From positions 80,034 to 144,033 of the forward strand of contig CAJQUW010012931.1 in NCBI GenBank assembly GCA_907163375.1: a stretch of 64,000 nucleotides of DNA, read 5' to 3'. The notes below the pieces were generated by a model that ran no database searches, was not told the origin of the DNA, and saw only the letters and a program-made list of their open reading frames with translations. The DNA comes from Prostheceraeus crozeri. Its lineage: Eukaryota > Platyhelminthes > Polycladida > Euryleptidae. The translations under genes were made by a program, and so were the position numbers. Positions 23,922-35,187 of this stretch are shown here, piece after piece. How positions within the stretch are numbered: position 1 is the stretch's first letter; every line of letters begins with the position of its first letter.

Positions 23922-25518
23922 CACTTAGCACAATTGAAAACGCACCACCTGTCAAATCCAGCTAATTCGAAGTAAATCGCTTCGATTGAATATGGAATGA
24001 AGGACGCACGCTAATTGACATAGATATCTGCACGACGGCGGTCTGGTGGTGGGATTGCGTAATTGTTCAGATTGAATTACTGAAGCAAGCATTATTATTA
24101 CCGAATTACTTAGCAAGCATGTGTTCAAATTGAACTTCGATCATGAAGTATAAAATTAACGACTTATTATGGGAAATGACGGTTTTGTGAAAAATCTTAA
24201 GATGGTGCGTCAAATGTCTGATGCCGAAAGATGGCGTGCTATTGGCATGCTTGACGATGGAATGTCCCTTCGGGCAGTCGGACGACATTTCGGTCGTTCG
24301 CATACGACGATTGCCCGACGTCTCAAGAAAGCGAGAGCAAATGGTACCGTGGCACATGCTGGCGTTGGTGCAGTTCGTCACACAACTGCTAGAGCTGACC
24401 GGCGATTGCTCAGAATGGTGCGAGGCAATCCCATACTCCCCGCAACTCTGCTACGACTGATGTGGGGCGAAAGAAGTCGCAGAGGCAACATCCTGAGCTC
24501 GGGCACCATAAGAAATCGGCTTCGAGAACAAGGACTTCGCTCAAGGAAGATGCGCAAATGCCCCAGATTAACACCTGCGCATGTGGCACGAAGAGAGCGG
24601 TGGGCGATGCAACGAGTTCACTGGAGACTACCACAATGGAGACGTATCATCTTCACTGACGAAAGTCGGTTTCGTCTGTTCCGCAATGATGGCCGCATTC
24701 GTGTTTGGCGTGTGCCACGCCAAGAGATGCTGCAGCAACACGTCCAGCCTACTCATCAGCAACAGGGGCCATCCGTTCACGTGTGGGCAGGCATCACCCT
24801 GACGGGCAAGACCGAGCTGGTAGTGCTCAACACGAACGTGACTGGTGAGCGTTATGCTGAACTACTGCAAACGCATCTTCTGCCATTTGCGACTCGAACA
24901 TTCGGAGACGTGGCCAACTGGATCCTGCAAGATGATAACGCACCTTCGCATCGTGCATACAATGTGACGCAGCTGAAAGAAAACTTAGGGATACGGACTC
25001 TTCGCTGGCCATCAAGGTCGCCGGACATGAACCCGATCGAGCACGTGTGGGATTATCTGAAGCGCCAAGTTCAGCAGCGGGACCCGCCTCCGCAAACACT
25101 GCGTGAATTACAAGAGACAGTGGTTGCAGTTTGGCAACAAATTCCTCAAAATTTTCTGAGACGGCTCGTCCTCAGAATGCCGCGACGAATCAGTGCCTTA
25201 TTGACTGCTCGCGGAGGTTATACCCGCTATTAACTTGTACAAGTATAGATGTTATGTTTAATAATTACTTTTCTTAATCACTAAAAGTTTGTCCTTTTCA
25301 TTTACATGTTATGTTTAATAATTTCTTTTCTTAATCACTAAAATTTTGTCCTATTCATTTACATTAGCTGTCAATCATGTCATTAGACTCCTGACCGCCG
25401 TCGGGCCGTAGCACAGATATCTATGTCGGTTAGAATGCGTCTTCCATTCTTTATCAATCGTGTATAGCGATCAATTTGACGGATTTGACAGGTGGTGCGT
25501 TTTCAATTGTGCTAAGTG
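23922..25518 (+). mobile_element. Complete Tc1/mariner-type transposon
   Basis: A 1,597-bp element flanked by TA (23920-23921 and 25519-25520), the duplicated Tc1/mariner target. The terminal inverted repeats start CACTTAGCACAATTGAAAAC and extend with gaps for roughly 120-130 bp, including a shared ACATAGATATCTG and CGACGGCGGTC block near the inner end. One uninterrupted transposase ORF fills the middle. All parts needed for an autonomous Tc1-like element are present. Confidence 0.95.
24169..25233 (+). CDS. Tc1-like DD34E transposase
   Basis: 354 aa, a full-length Tc1-family size. The N-terminal helix-turn-helix DNA-binding part has IGMLDDGMSLRAVGRHFG, then SHTTIARRLKK, followed by a second HTH with SSGTIRNRLREQGLRSRK. 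The catalytic DDE domain has IIFTDESRF, VWAGI, WILQDDNAPSHRA and PDMNPIEHVWD. The second Asp (of DNAPSH) and the Glu (of PIEH) are 34 residues apart, giving DD34E. The protein cuts and pastes the element by binding the TIRs in the nucleus. The first ATG was used; an alternative start is the Met of MVRQMSDAERW at 24202. There are no stops or frameshifts and all three catalytic residues are present. Confidence 0.95.
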   Translation: MGNDGFVKNLKMVRQMSDAERWRAIGMLDDGMSLRAVGRHFGRSHTTIARRLKKARANGTVAHAGVGAVRHTTARADRRLLRMVRGNPILPATLLRLMWGERSRRGNILSSGTIRNRLREQGLRSRKMRKCPRLTPAHVARRERWAMQRVHWRLPQWRRIIFTDESRFRLFRNDGRIRVWRVPRQEMLQQHVQPTHQQQGPSVHVWAGITLTGKTELVVLNTNVTGERYAELLQTHLLPFATRTFGDVANWILQDDNAPSHRAYNVTQLKENLGIRTLRWPSRSPDMNPIEHVWDYLKRQVQQRDPPPQTLRELQETVVAVWQQIPQNFLRRLVLRMPRRISALLTARGGYTRY

Positions 25519-25519
25519 T

Positions 25520-27470
25520 AGGTGAAATGCCTTCAGGTCTCAAGCCTTACCAAAACTTTAGTTGTATACTTTTCAAATTCGTGTGGTTATCAAAGAATGA
25601 TAAAGCAATTAAAGGAGCACTTCGGTCAATTTTTTAAGTTTGTCCGCATCGATGCTAGAGCATCAGTCAAGTTGATTTAGCGCCGTTAATTTGCAACGCG
25701 AGGCGCAGTTCTTTCGCTATACGTCGCACAATTCTCGGTGTGACGTCAGCTATGATGACAAAAACAATGACAAGGGATGGCAGCCATACACAGCGCTGAC
25801 TGCAGCACTGACGTCGTTAGATTGTCGTTTTAGAATAATCGTTTTTGCTGATGCTGGATTGGTGACAATCTACAAATTAGAAATATGAAGAAGCTCGTGC
25901 GCGAATTCAGGAAGAAAGCGTCGGTAACTCTCGGACTAACATGTCCGCGACGTTCTATTGCTTTCAATGTCCATGGCCGTTCTAGTCCTTTAATATTATC
26001 TAGTGTGAGATTCTATGGTCATGACAACCGATGTTAGTGTTGCGGATAGAAAAACGGACTGTCCTGATCATAAATTGATATTCACAGAATTTACTTCAGG
26101 TGCAACACGGTTTCAGTAATTTGATTCAATTAAGATATAGCAACGTTTGCCTACAGATCGGTGTCTCACCGAGCAGCTGAAATTACCGTCAACAAACAGC
26201 CATTGTCCATTCTAGTCCTGACTTATGCACAGTGAAAAGTCAGATTTCTATGGATATATCTATCATCTAGAATATATGTTAAAAATAGGACTTTTGTGGA
26301 ATAGATAATGAACCGATTCACAAGAGCTTATAATTAGCGTTGATCAGACGAGATGAAATGATTTTCTGAAAACTAAAACAATCAGCAAGAATGACCGAAA
26401 TACGTCATACACGTAAGTGATATGGATACCGTCTACACTTGTCGGAATACAATTGAAGTAGGAAATCGGATTGAAGAAGGAATAAGAATTGTCTATCTCA
26501 ATTCACAATCATCTGCTAAAGTCACTAAATTCACGTCTTCATTAAATAAAACGTGTTGCACTTAAAAGAAATTCTGTGAATATCGCTTTGTGATAGTGCC
26601 TCTCTGTTCGCTTATCTGCAACAGTAGCATCGGTTGTCATGGTGCTTTCTTTATCTTTAGGCCAAGCTAGAGTCTATGAGAAGCATCACATTTCTGCCTA
26701 CTCCGGAAGATATCCTAAAAGTACGATCAATTTCATGAAAATTGCAAATCAGTCCGTTTTTAAGTGCATCAAACTCAGAAGTACATGGATTCGCATAATG
26801 GAATTTTGCGATGTTTGACGCTCTCTAACTTGCAGGACGACTGTAACTACATCTTAAGCATTGTCATTTTATTGATGTTGCTTGGCAATCTACAAATTAG
26901 AAATATGAAGAAGAAGCTCGTGCGTGAATTTTGGAAGAAAACGTCAATAGCTCTAGCACTAAATAAGTCTGATCACTAAAAAATTCTCTCAAAGATTTAA
27001 GAATTTACTTGGATTATGTGGAAGATGGATTCGTGGTCGCTAGCCGGAATAAAGCTATGGAATCAATTATTCTGCCAGTTTAGAATACAAGTATTAATGA
27101 ATGAGCTATAGGCTTCAAAACTGATGATCCTGTACCTGTAAAACTGTGGATAGCAACATTGATGACATTTCACTGGTTAGAATTTGAGCACTGACTGTGC
27201 TGATGATATTCTTAAACTTCAAAATAAAGATTTTTTGGATGCCTAAACTACTCATTACACAAGAATCCTAAGGAAATTCCATCCTGTCCTGGTCATGTAC
27301 ATGTATTGATGACATTCATTCTATGTAGATTAAATTGTTTTATCAACCAAAAGAATCGCAACATTGTAAGAGCAGCATGCATTATAACGGGTGCTTGAAA
27401 CCCTTCTTTATCTCAAATAAAGTAGCGGAACATCAGTGCAACGGTTCTTCTGTTTGAATCGGCTCTCGTA
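25520..27470. other. Noncoding DNA with a short duplicated block
   Basis: No gene supported. A block of about 75 bp (GACAATCTACAAATTAGAAA and onward, 25865-25940) recurs in diverged form at 26886-26965, so at least part of this region is repeat-derived. Confidence 0.5.
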
Positions 27471-27471
27471 C

Positions 27472-28452
27472 CGGTGCACCGAAATTCAATTATGATTAAT
27501 TCATCTTATTTATTGTCTTAGTCCCAGCAAAAATGGGGAGGAAAATATTTAAAGTGTGAGCCAAATATATCATTGATCACATTAGGATAACATAATTCGA
27601 TTCCATTTGTCAATTCAATTCAAACTTTCAACTTTTGTATTATGATGCATCCGATGCATTTCCGGATGTTGAGAAAAAGGTGAAAGCAGTGACAAAAATT
27701 CAATAATTCATGTTCTTGATGAATCATTTTAGGCCAAGAAATCTGAATTCCCGTCACTCCAGGATTTTAGAATCTCATTGTAAATGCTGTGTACCCCGCC
27801 ATTGCACCTCTTACTAAGACAATATTGAAAGCTGCCAGTGATCCGTCCGAGAAAGTGTTCGAAGTCGAGTTATGTCGAGTTATGTCGAGATGCTGACCTT
27901 CTTGCATGATAATTTAGGCTATGTTTCCCGATAACCTGACCTTGTTCCAAACTTTTCTCCATTTCCTGATGTTTTCATGTATTTTGAAGAAATAGTCAAA
28001 ATATGCACAGGATGATATAAAACCAATGATAATAGGAAAATGATATTTTCGTTTCGTGCGCTACTTGCTTAGTTGCTTAGTTTGTTGCATATCTTTATCA
28101 TTTAAGTTTCATCTAGTATTAAAGAGTTCCATCAGAACTATCATTGGGACGTACGGATTAAGATTCAACTGCAAGTATTAGCAGATGTAAATTGAAAGAT
28201 ACCTATAGGCCTACACGTCTGCATCAAATTCTTAGGCACTTTAGAAGCTACATTATAATGCTATATAAAATTCGAATTGAATTTGTGGAAAATGTGGACA
28301 TTTATCAAGAAAAGATAGAGAACGCGCTTCCGAAGTTTTGAAGTCTTAATTCATTAACTATCACAAGACAATCTAGAACGTGAAGCAAATTATATTTTGG
28401 CTATACTGCAAATAGTGCTTCAGTGCACCTTTTTAAAATTTTCGGTGTACCG
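27472..28452. mobile_element. Non-autonomous DNA transposon-like repeat, copy 1
   Basis: About 980 bp beginning CGGTGCACCGAAATTC and ending with the near reverse complement AATTTTCGGTGTACCG, giving 16-bp terminal inverted repeats with two mismatches. The interior aligns by eye with 32231-33204 through landmarks such as CGATGCATTTCC, TTGAGAAAAA, AATCATTTTAGGCC and GCTTCAGTGCA. No transposase is encoded. The superfamily cannot be told without target-site analysis. Confidence 0.6.
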
Positions 28453-28499
28453 AACAGTGCACAGGTTATCATACCCAGTGCACCGGTGCGAGCAGGTGC

Positions 28500-31400
28500 T
28501 CAGACTCGAATTTCAATGCAGCTACATGTAGGAACCAATACTTCCTGAACATTTGACAGTGAATCGTGGAGCAATGGTTTGATCAGTAAACAGATGAATT
28601 TTGATTAACGTTGTACAGGTACAGCAGAAAGTCATGGATCTAGTAAAAATAGAGATTGAAGCATCTTAACCGAAATATTATCAATTGGAATTATCAAAAG
28701 TAAAATTCATTCATGAATGGGCTATATCAATTGCTTACAAATTATCAAGAGCTTAATGCAATTATCACAGAAATTGTAAGCTGAGATTGATAATTGCATC
28801 ACAAATATTGATGTTTGGTGTAATATGGAGAAGACTGAAAATCTGAATGAAAGAAACTTTCGAAATTAGACATTTGCAGATGGAGAACGATAATGTGGTT
28901 CATAAAAGAGGGTGGAGGTTGAACTCCAGACGAGACAACGGTGCATAAATTTTTGCTGAGAGAGTTTCAGCGATCTGCACAAGCGCATATCATCAATTCA
29001 TTCTTTTATACATGCATTTCCATGCTTCCCTAATGATAAAGAGCGAATTTTGCGCTTTCATAGAAAAAATGCGGTTTTCTGGCTTTTAAATAGAAATATC
29101 TCATGAAACATTCCTATGATATTTTTTCATGAGAAGCAGTCCTAGACTAAGTAAGTTTCTATCAAACTGCAATCTGCACTGTCAATAATTTCAATCAATT
29201 TATTCCCTTGCGCATTCATTGACATAGCTACCAAATGATGAAGGACGAATTTCTTGCCTTTCATTGAAAAAAACGCGTATTTGTCTGGCTTTTGGATAGA
29301 AGTAGGTCAGCATAAATATTTGAAAAGAAGCAGTCTTAGACAAACCAAAAAAATGCAGCCCTATGAACAGAATAAATTTTAATCTAGCTACTTATAAACT
29401 CTTACAAATGTGTCATATGAATCACCATTTAGCTGGAGATAGGAATTGCTTTCGATAAGTCGCATTTTCTCGAATGAAAATCGTGGCTTAAGTGATAGAG
29501 TCGGTCGTCTGAGGCTTTTTTACAATTTTTGCACGGACTCTTTTGTGAACAGGCTCCTGTTTACATGGGAAAGCTAAAAGGATCGAATGAGTTGTCTATA
29601 TCCACCAAATTTTCATTTAATCGCACCCCATTCTTTCTTTATCATCGCCTATCGATTAAAAACGCAATTTTGAATCTTTTTATAGTAACAGTGTGAGAAT
29701 AATTGCCATCATTTAATGATACATGTAGTCGATCGTCAATCCTCTACGAGTGCAATAGGCGCCAAGAACTCGCTTAGCATCATCAATTCTTAAACCGCAG
29801 GTAGAGAGTAGATCATAGTGAATTATTTTGACCTATTCGATAAAACTCAATTACTGAACTCAATTAGCAAAGTGCATGAGTTACAGGTGGAGTACCTAAA
29901 CTGTATATTGCTATATTAGAGCTGCTTGTGGTAAAAAATATAGCTCTTCAAATGATTGACCATGCTCACGTCAAATTAGGATAGCGTTTACTGATTTAAA
30001 TAAGAATCAAAAAGTTGTATAAGAACACAAGTTCAAATTGGCACAAAGATAAGAGTTCAATATCCATTGGGGAATAATCCAAAATCCAAAAACGACAAAG
30101 GCTCAGTTTACATATCAACTCAACATAAACTACAGCCGGATCTTGTTGACCTTAGATGTCAGTGATAATCACAATCTACTCCTCTTGCCAAGCAACGCAG
30201 AACTTGCAAGCATCTACGGAATTCCAAACCACTTCCGTGTCATTTTGCTCGCCTTGGCTTCGATTATATCTCCATTCTGGATAGGGAGATCTCATAAATC
30301 GTATAGGCCACATCGTGTTATAGGGATATCGTGTTTATCGTGTTATAGGCCACATAATCCTTGGGAGCACATAATCTTTGAGCCTCATTTGACCTGGTAG
30401 AGCTGTTCGGTTGATCTTGTTCAGGTACTTCAGTACCTACGCTTGTAGTTATACACCCTGGTGTTGGTCAGTCAATGGAAATGCATGCCGTCTTCCCATT
30501 GCGAGAATATATCGAAGGGTCATTGGGTCGGAGTCGGATCCTGAGTCGTGGTAGCTGGACGGCTCCGAAACCCTGATTATCATACATTTCGCTTATTAGT
30601 CGTTAGAATTGTTGCTGCTGATTGTTACTGGTTGTTGCCACTGACTATTCAAGATGTCTATTCCAGACAAGAAAAAGAGTGAGACAACTATTTGTATGGT
30701 GATGAATCAATTGACTTAATTTTCTGACATCCCACACTACCGGTGTGACATTCTTGTACGACACTATCCACTGGTTATACCCCTCATCCAGAGAGACGCA
30801 ATAATTCACAGATAGAGTCTCACATCAAATGCTGCCTTAAAAACTTATAAAAGTGCAGACTAGGTGAGCTAAGTCTTCTTCATTTAAAACAGGAAATTTT
30901 AATGACATTCATAAAGATCGGAATACATGAATCCAAAACCAAAGAATATGTCACACATTAAATCATATAAGTGTGTTGGAAAATTGAACATAATAACTGA
31001 AGATGTAAGAAACCAAAAACGTCTCGGTTTTCTGATTTTTTTCAGTCGGTTTCGGTTTTTGAAAAACTGCGGTTTCGGTTCGGTTTTGGGCTAAGAGCCG
31101 AGAACTAGCTGTTATTTATCATCATGTCTGGCAACAATGCTAAACATTTCAACTTAAATCAAAACTTACAATGTTGAAGTCGAAATCTGAAAGCTTTGCC
31201 TTAATCGTTTTAAGTTTTTCAGTGATCTAATTGCGATTATTTGATTCATTTTGCAGAAGTATAGTTCCGATTTCCAAAGTGTTATTCGACGAAAGTATTC
31301 CAATTAAGTTAGATAAGATGAAGTTTTGTCTGAATCTCCCTCCTGCATACCAAATCAAATTATGCATATGCATTTAAACCTGATAGGAAAATGTCCTCAC

Positions 31401-32200
31401 TAAAGAGTAACGGACATTGACGTTCACAAGTCGGAGATCACCGGCATGTTACTGAGACTGGGCACATGATATGTTTTGACAATGCGTAGCATTGATGAGG
31501 CGAAATGATGGCGGCAACGGCGCACTAAAGAAGCCAACTGGGTTCGGGCAACAAGACAAAGGTTGACTCAGGATCTTCATATGATACAGAATTATAATCC
31601 TTTATCGCATGTATTTTTTCTTTCAAGTTATCTTGGCATTATAAGAATGTTACTTTTATCTTTAATCAGTACTAAAATATCATCATTGACTCATTTTGTA
31701 AAGAGACTATTGTCATAATCTTATCAACACTTTTCATTCCTTCATGCGAATCTCGCAATAAATCACTAAGCGCATGATCATGATGTCTGACTCACCTCGA
31801 AAGCGCTCGCGCAAACCCAAGCATTGAGTTTTGCTACCAACAGCAGAGGGGACCTTCCGATCATATCATGTGGGAAAATATGTAAAAGATGTAAAGGATT
31901 TTATTCTATAATTTATCTGAAATTGAATTTGTAGTTATTTTTTAGGATAGGCAGTTTTTAGGATGATCAGTGTCAATGAGGCTACATAAATATGAATTCT
32001 AGAGGTAATCCTTACATGCACTGCAAGCTGTGCACCGGTAAAATCAGTAAAAATGACCTTAAAACTCGACAGAAAATATCCATGAATATCAGATATCTTT
32101 GACGAAACCACAAGGATTGATGACGCCACAGTTAAAATCAGTTAGCATCTGAAAAGCAATTGAATTATTTTTACACATTTTCTGTTCTGACTAAAAAGCA
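28500..32200. other. Noncoding DNA with minor repeats
   Basis: No supported gene. It contains a diverged tandem duplication of about 190 bp (about 29025-29160 and 29215-29345, sharing GAGCGAATTTTGC-like, TCTGGCTTTT and GAAGCAGTC.TAGAC blocks) and a small TCGGTTT-rich patch near 31020-31095. Confidence 0.5.
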
Positions 32201-32230
32201 GCACGGTCAATTTTAATTAGTACTGTGCGC

Positions 32231-33204
32231 GGTGCACCGAAATGTTCGAATTTCGATCAAATTGATGTTTTACTGCACAGTTTCATTTATTGCGTGGAGA
32301 CAACTAACTACATTAAATCTATATATCATGAAAATAAAGCCCAAAATCAAGGATGCATCATGAATTGACCGATGCATTTCCTGATGTTGAGAAAAATGTG
32401 GAGAAAATGTCGGCACATGTAGATAATGCAAGTTCATGATAAATCATTTTAGGCCGCGAATATTCAGTTCCAGCGACCTCAGAATTCTGGAATCTCATAG
32501 TGAATGCCGTGTACCCTGCTGTTGTTCCAATTTCTAAGATAAGACTATCTCGGTATTCCAGCGGCCAGCGATCGGTTCGAAGGATTTTTCACTATCCGGT
32601 GGTTATATCATATCAGAGAGGGACTGCTTGAAACCGCCTAATGTCGAGATGTTGACCATCTTGCATGGTACGGTAATTTGTAGATAGCGGTGACATTGCT
32701 TCGAGAATTTCTACATTTTCTAATGAGCTCTGGTATTTTGAAAAAAACGAAAATAAACTCTTCCTTTGCTATATGTATATACGGTCGTATATATTTTAAA
32801 ATAATCAATTAAAAACCGGACGTTTCGTCCGCCACTGACTAAGTAACTTAATCACTTTAATTTTTTACCATTTCTTGTTGCATATCTCCATAATATCTGA
32901 TTTCATACAACTTTAAAAAATTCTATTAGAACTGTCATGGAGTCATTTGCAAGTGATGGCAAGATTAAATGTAAGGAAGCCTATACATGTAGGTCTGTTC
33001 CTTAGTGTAGGTCAAATTCCTCAGTACTATTAGAATTTTCCTTGTACTCTATAAAATTTGTATTGACTTCTATAGAAAACATGAATATTTATCATGAAAG
33101 ATGGAGACCATGCCTTCAAAATTTTGAAATTTTAAGTGACAATCTACATTATAAAGCGAAACAAATTATAATACGGCTACCCTTTGACAAGTGCTTCAGT
33201 GCAA
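32231..33204. mobile_element. Non-autonomous DNA transposon-like repeat, copy 2 (3' truncated)
   Basis: Second, diverged copy of the 27472-28452 element, starting GGTGCACCGAAATG. Similarity stops near 33204 (after GTGCTTCAGTGCA), before the expected right TIR. The DNA that follows leads into the Polinton, so copy 2 may have been the landing site of that element or may have been cut by a rearrangement. Confidence 0.55.
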
Positions 33205-33254
33205 CTTCAGTAGTAAGCAAGTGACAAATACTGGATAGCGCAAGATGGCCGCCG

Positions 33255-33860
33255 TCGTGTCTGAGTCCCCCCCCTCTGGAACGACAGTGTCGTGGTGTGC
33301 CGTCCAGGTTGGCCGAGACAAGTCGCTGACGTCCCCCCCCTCTGGAACGACAGAGTGTGAGACTCGGGTGAATGGGTCCGACCGCCTGGTGGACGTGGGC
33401 GACCGTCTAGGTTGACGTGGGCGACCGTCTAGGTTGACATGGGCGACCGCCTAGGTTGTCTTGGATGGTGAAACGGAGGCCAGATTCGGATTCAGCGTGA
33501 AATTCTGCATCTGTATGGTGAATTTGAAAGCAATCGGAGATAAAAATTTTTTCGCTGACGTCCCCCCCCCTTTGTTCTAACTTTGGTTCTAGTGGACGGA
33601 TTTTGTTCGTTCGACTTGCATTGGAAAGAGGATGAAACACTGCTCGACCACATGTTTGGTTGCGAGTCAATCGGAGCAGCCGTTCAAAAGTTAGAGCGGT
33701 TACAAGATTTTAGGTCGGAGCTCACCTGAAAAAATCCTAAGTGTCAGAGTGACTTTGTATGGGAAAAATTAAAAATTTTCCAAAGTGTGGAATTTCGACC
33801 TGGGACTGTCACCAAAACATTTTTCATCAAATTTTGAAATTTCACTGACGCCCCCCCCTC
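33255..33860. repeat. C-run-containing repeats and 22-bp tandem repeat at the left flank
   Basis: Several copies of GACGTCCCCCCCCTCTGGA-like sequence occur near 33268, 33329, 33556 and 33846. The last two are followed by related sequence (TTCTAGTGGACGGATTTTGT and TTCCAGTGGATGGATTTTGT). At 33392-33457 a 22-bp unit beginning GACGTGGGCGACCG is repeated three times. No protein is supported. The block may belong to the left end of the Polinton or to an older satellite. Confidence 0.6.
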
Positions 33861-34063
33861 TGGACAGCTTGCTTCGATTTTGGCTTCCAGTGGATGGATT
33901 TTGTCGTGCGATAGCTCGTTTGAAAGCTAAGAGTGAGACAAATTCAGTGAAAGAATTGGCTTGTTCCTATCTGTCTTCGTTTAGATGTGAGACGCCATTT
34001 AAGATTTTGGGACATTGGCGAAAAACGACAGAGTTAGATTTCGAATCAGCTTGATGTTATTGT

Positions 34064-34140
34064 CCAATGAGGATCATCATCCAATGAGAATCAAGCATTT
34101 CTTTATAAATAGCGAGCCTTCCACAGTGAGAATCATTCCA
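34064..34140 (+). promoter_or_regulatory. Left early-type promoter: two CCAAT boxes, TATA box, initiator
   Basis: CCAAT boxes start at 34064 and 34081 (17 bp apart), followed by TATAAATA at 34104-34111 and an initiator-like TCATTCC whose A is at 34135, 31 bp after the first T of the TATA box. This is the textbook RNA polymerase II arrangement. It precedes the leader ATG at 34218. Confidence 0.75.
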
Positions 34141-34217
34141 TCGTTGAATCACACGAGTGACGGACGCACATTTTCTCTCTCTCTCTCTCTAGTTCCCTGT
34201 TCTATTATCCAACTAAA

Positions 34218-34993
34218 ATGGTAAGTCGCTACTTCCCTCCCTCTCCTCCCTTGAACGTAAACTTAATACAATCTTTTTTCATTTTCAGGCATCTACTCCA
34301 TCTGCTGCACTAGTAGGACAAAATGGCGGTCAAACGTTACAAGGTTCGCTACGGTCAGATCATCTACAACTGAGGCCAGTGGAAGAAACATCCAAGGTAC
34401 ATAATCCTACACCGCTACAGCGTAAATTTAAACAAGCCTTGCGTTATGATGATCATAGCGTAGTACTCCAAACGGGAATGCTCCCTTCCACGGATGTCAA
34501 GATAATGCACAATCAGTATGGGGACTACATACTGATCCCCGTGAGTCCGTACATTCGCCACCAACTTGATATTATTGAGGAGTACGTGACATTAAATATG
34601 GACATTCCTACTCCTCTTGCTCAAGAGTGGAAGGCGAGAGATGACAAGGATACTCCCTATAGAAAGATTTGGGATGGTAATCACATTTGCCTACCGGTAT
34701 CACATTGGTGTACTTACTATAAGAAGGATGGAGATCATTCAAAACCCATCAGATGTGATGAGCTCGGAGAAGGTACTTGGGATATCCTTTTCAAAGTGAA
34801 TGGGCTATATTATGGTCGACACAAGGATAATAAAATAGCCTCTCTCTCCATGCATATGGAATCCATCCTATATATTCCGAAACCACCCAACGTGGACGAC
34901 ATAATTGATCAAATCCTTAACAGCAGTGGTACGAAGCGCAAGTCGGAGAAGAATGCTACATCAAAACGCAAATCAAAGAAGGAGAATTGCTAG
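34218..34993 (+). CDS. Uncharacterised early-type protein with ATG-only first coding exon
   Basis: Coding exons 34218-34220 (just ATG) and 34289-34993, with a 68-nt intron 34221-34288 bounded by GTAAGT and TTTTCAG. The predicted protein has 235 aa. No upstream ATG exists in the long second exon before residue 31, which supports the spliced start. The middle part contains KIMHNQYGDYILIPVSPY and WDILFKVNGLYYGRHKD, then SMHMESILYIPK; the C-terminus is Lys/Arg/Ser-rich (a likely nuclear signal or nucleic-acid-binding tail). The pattern of the last third vaguely recalls OB-fold single-strand-binding proteins, which would suit a replication role, but this is inference only. It is the first gene of the left transcription unit. 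Confidence 0.7.
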
Positions 34994-35027
34994 TCCTTTC
35001 CTAACTCTACCCTATGACAATTCGCTT

Positions 35028-35153
35028 ATGTGCTTTGAGTGTCGTAGACGTGGTCTTATTAGATACATTTTACTTCTTCGTTGCCATCATATCATTTGTG
35101 TATTTTGTCGTGAAAAGCATCGATGTAATTCTTCATTTTGTAATATGTTATAG
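35028..35153 (+). CDS. Small RING-like zinc-finger protein
   Basis: A 41-codon ORF from ATG to TAG packed with metal ligands: CFEC, then 12 residues, then CHHIICVFC and C....C. Spacing C-x2-C-x12-C-x-H-x2-C-x2-C-x5-C-x4-C is close to a RING finger although very short. It lies between the leader-spliced genes. It could be a mini RING protein, a C-terminal exon of another transcript or a decayed gene. A second, larger RING protein is encoded at 36237. Confidence 0.4.
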   Translation: MCFECRRRGLIRYILLLRCHHIICVFCREKHRCNSSFCNML

Positions 35154-35187
35154 AACGTTTCCTTAGATGTGTAAATTTCCGTTTTAG

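Noticed and set aside
24410..25099. ORFs in other frames within the Tc1 transposase
   Set aside because: Shadows of the DD34E transposase, which explains the region fully.
34174..34192. CT repeat ending in AG as a further splice acceptor in the left leader
   Set aside because: No donor seen between the putative start site (34135) and this place; a simple CT repeat is the easier reading.
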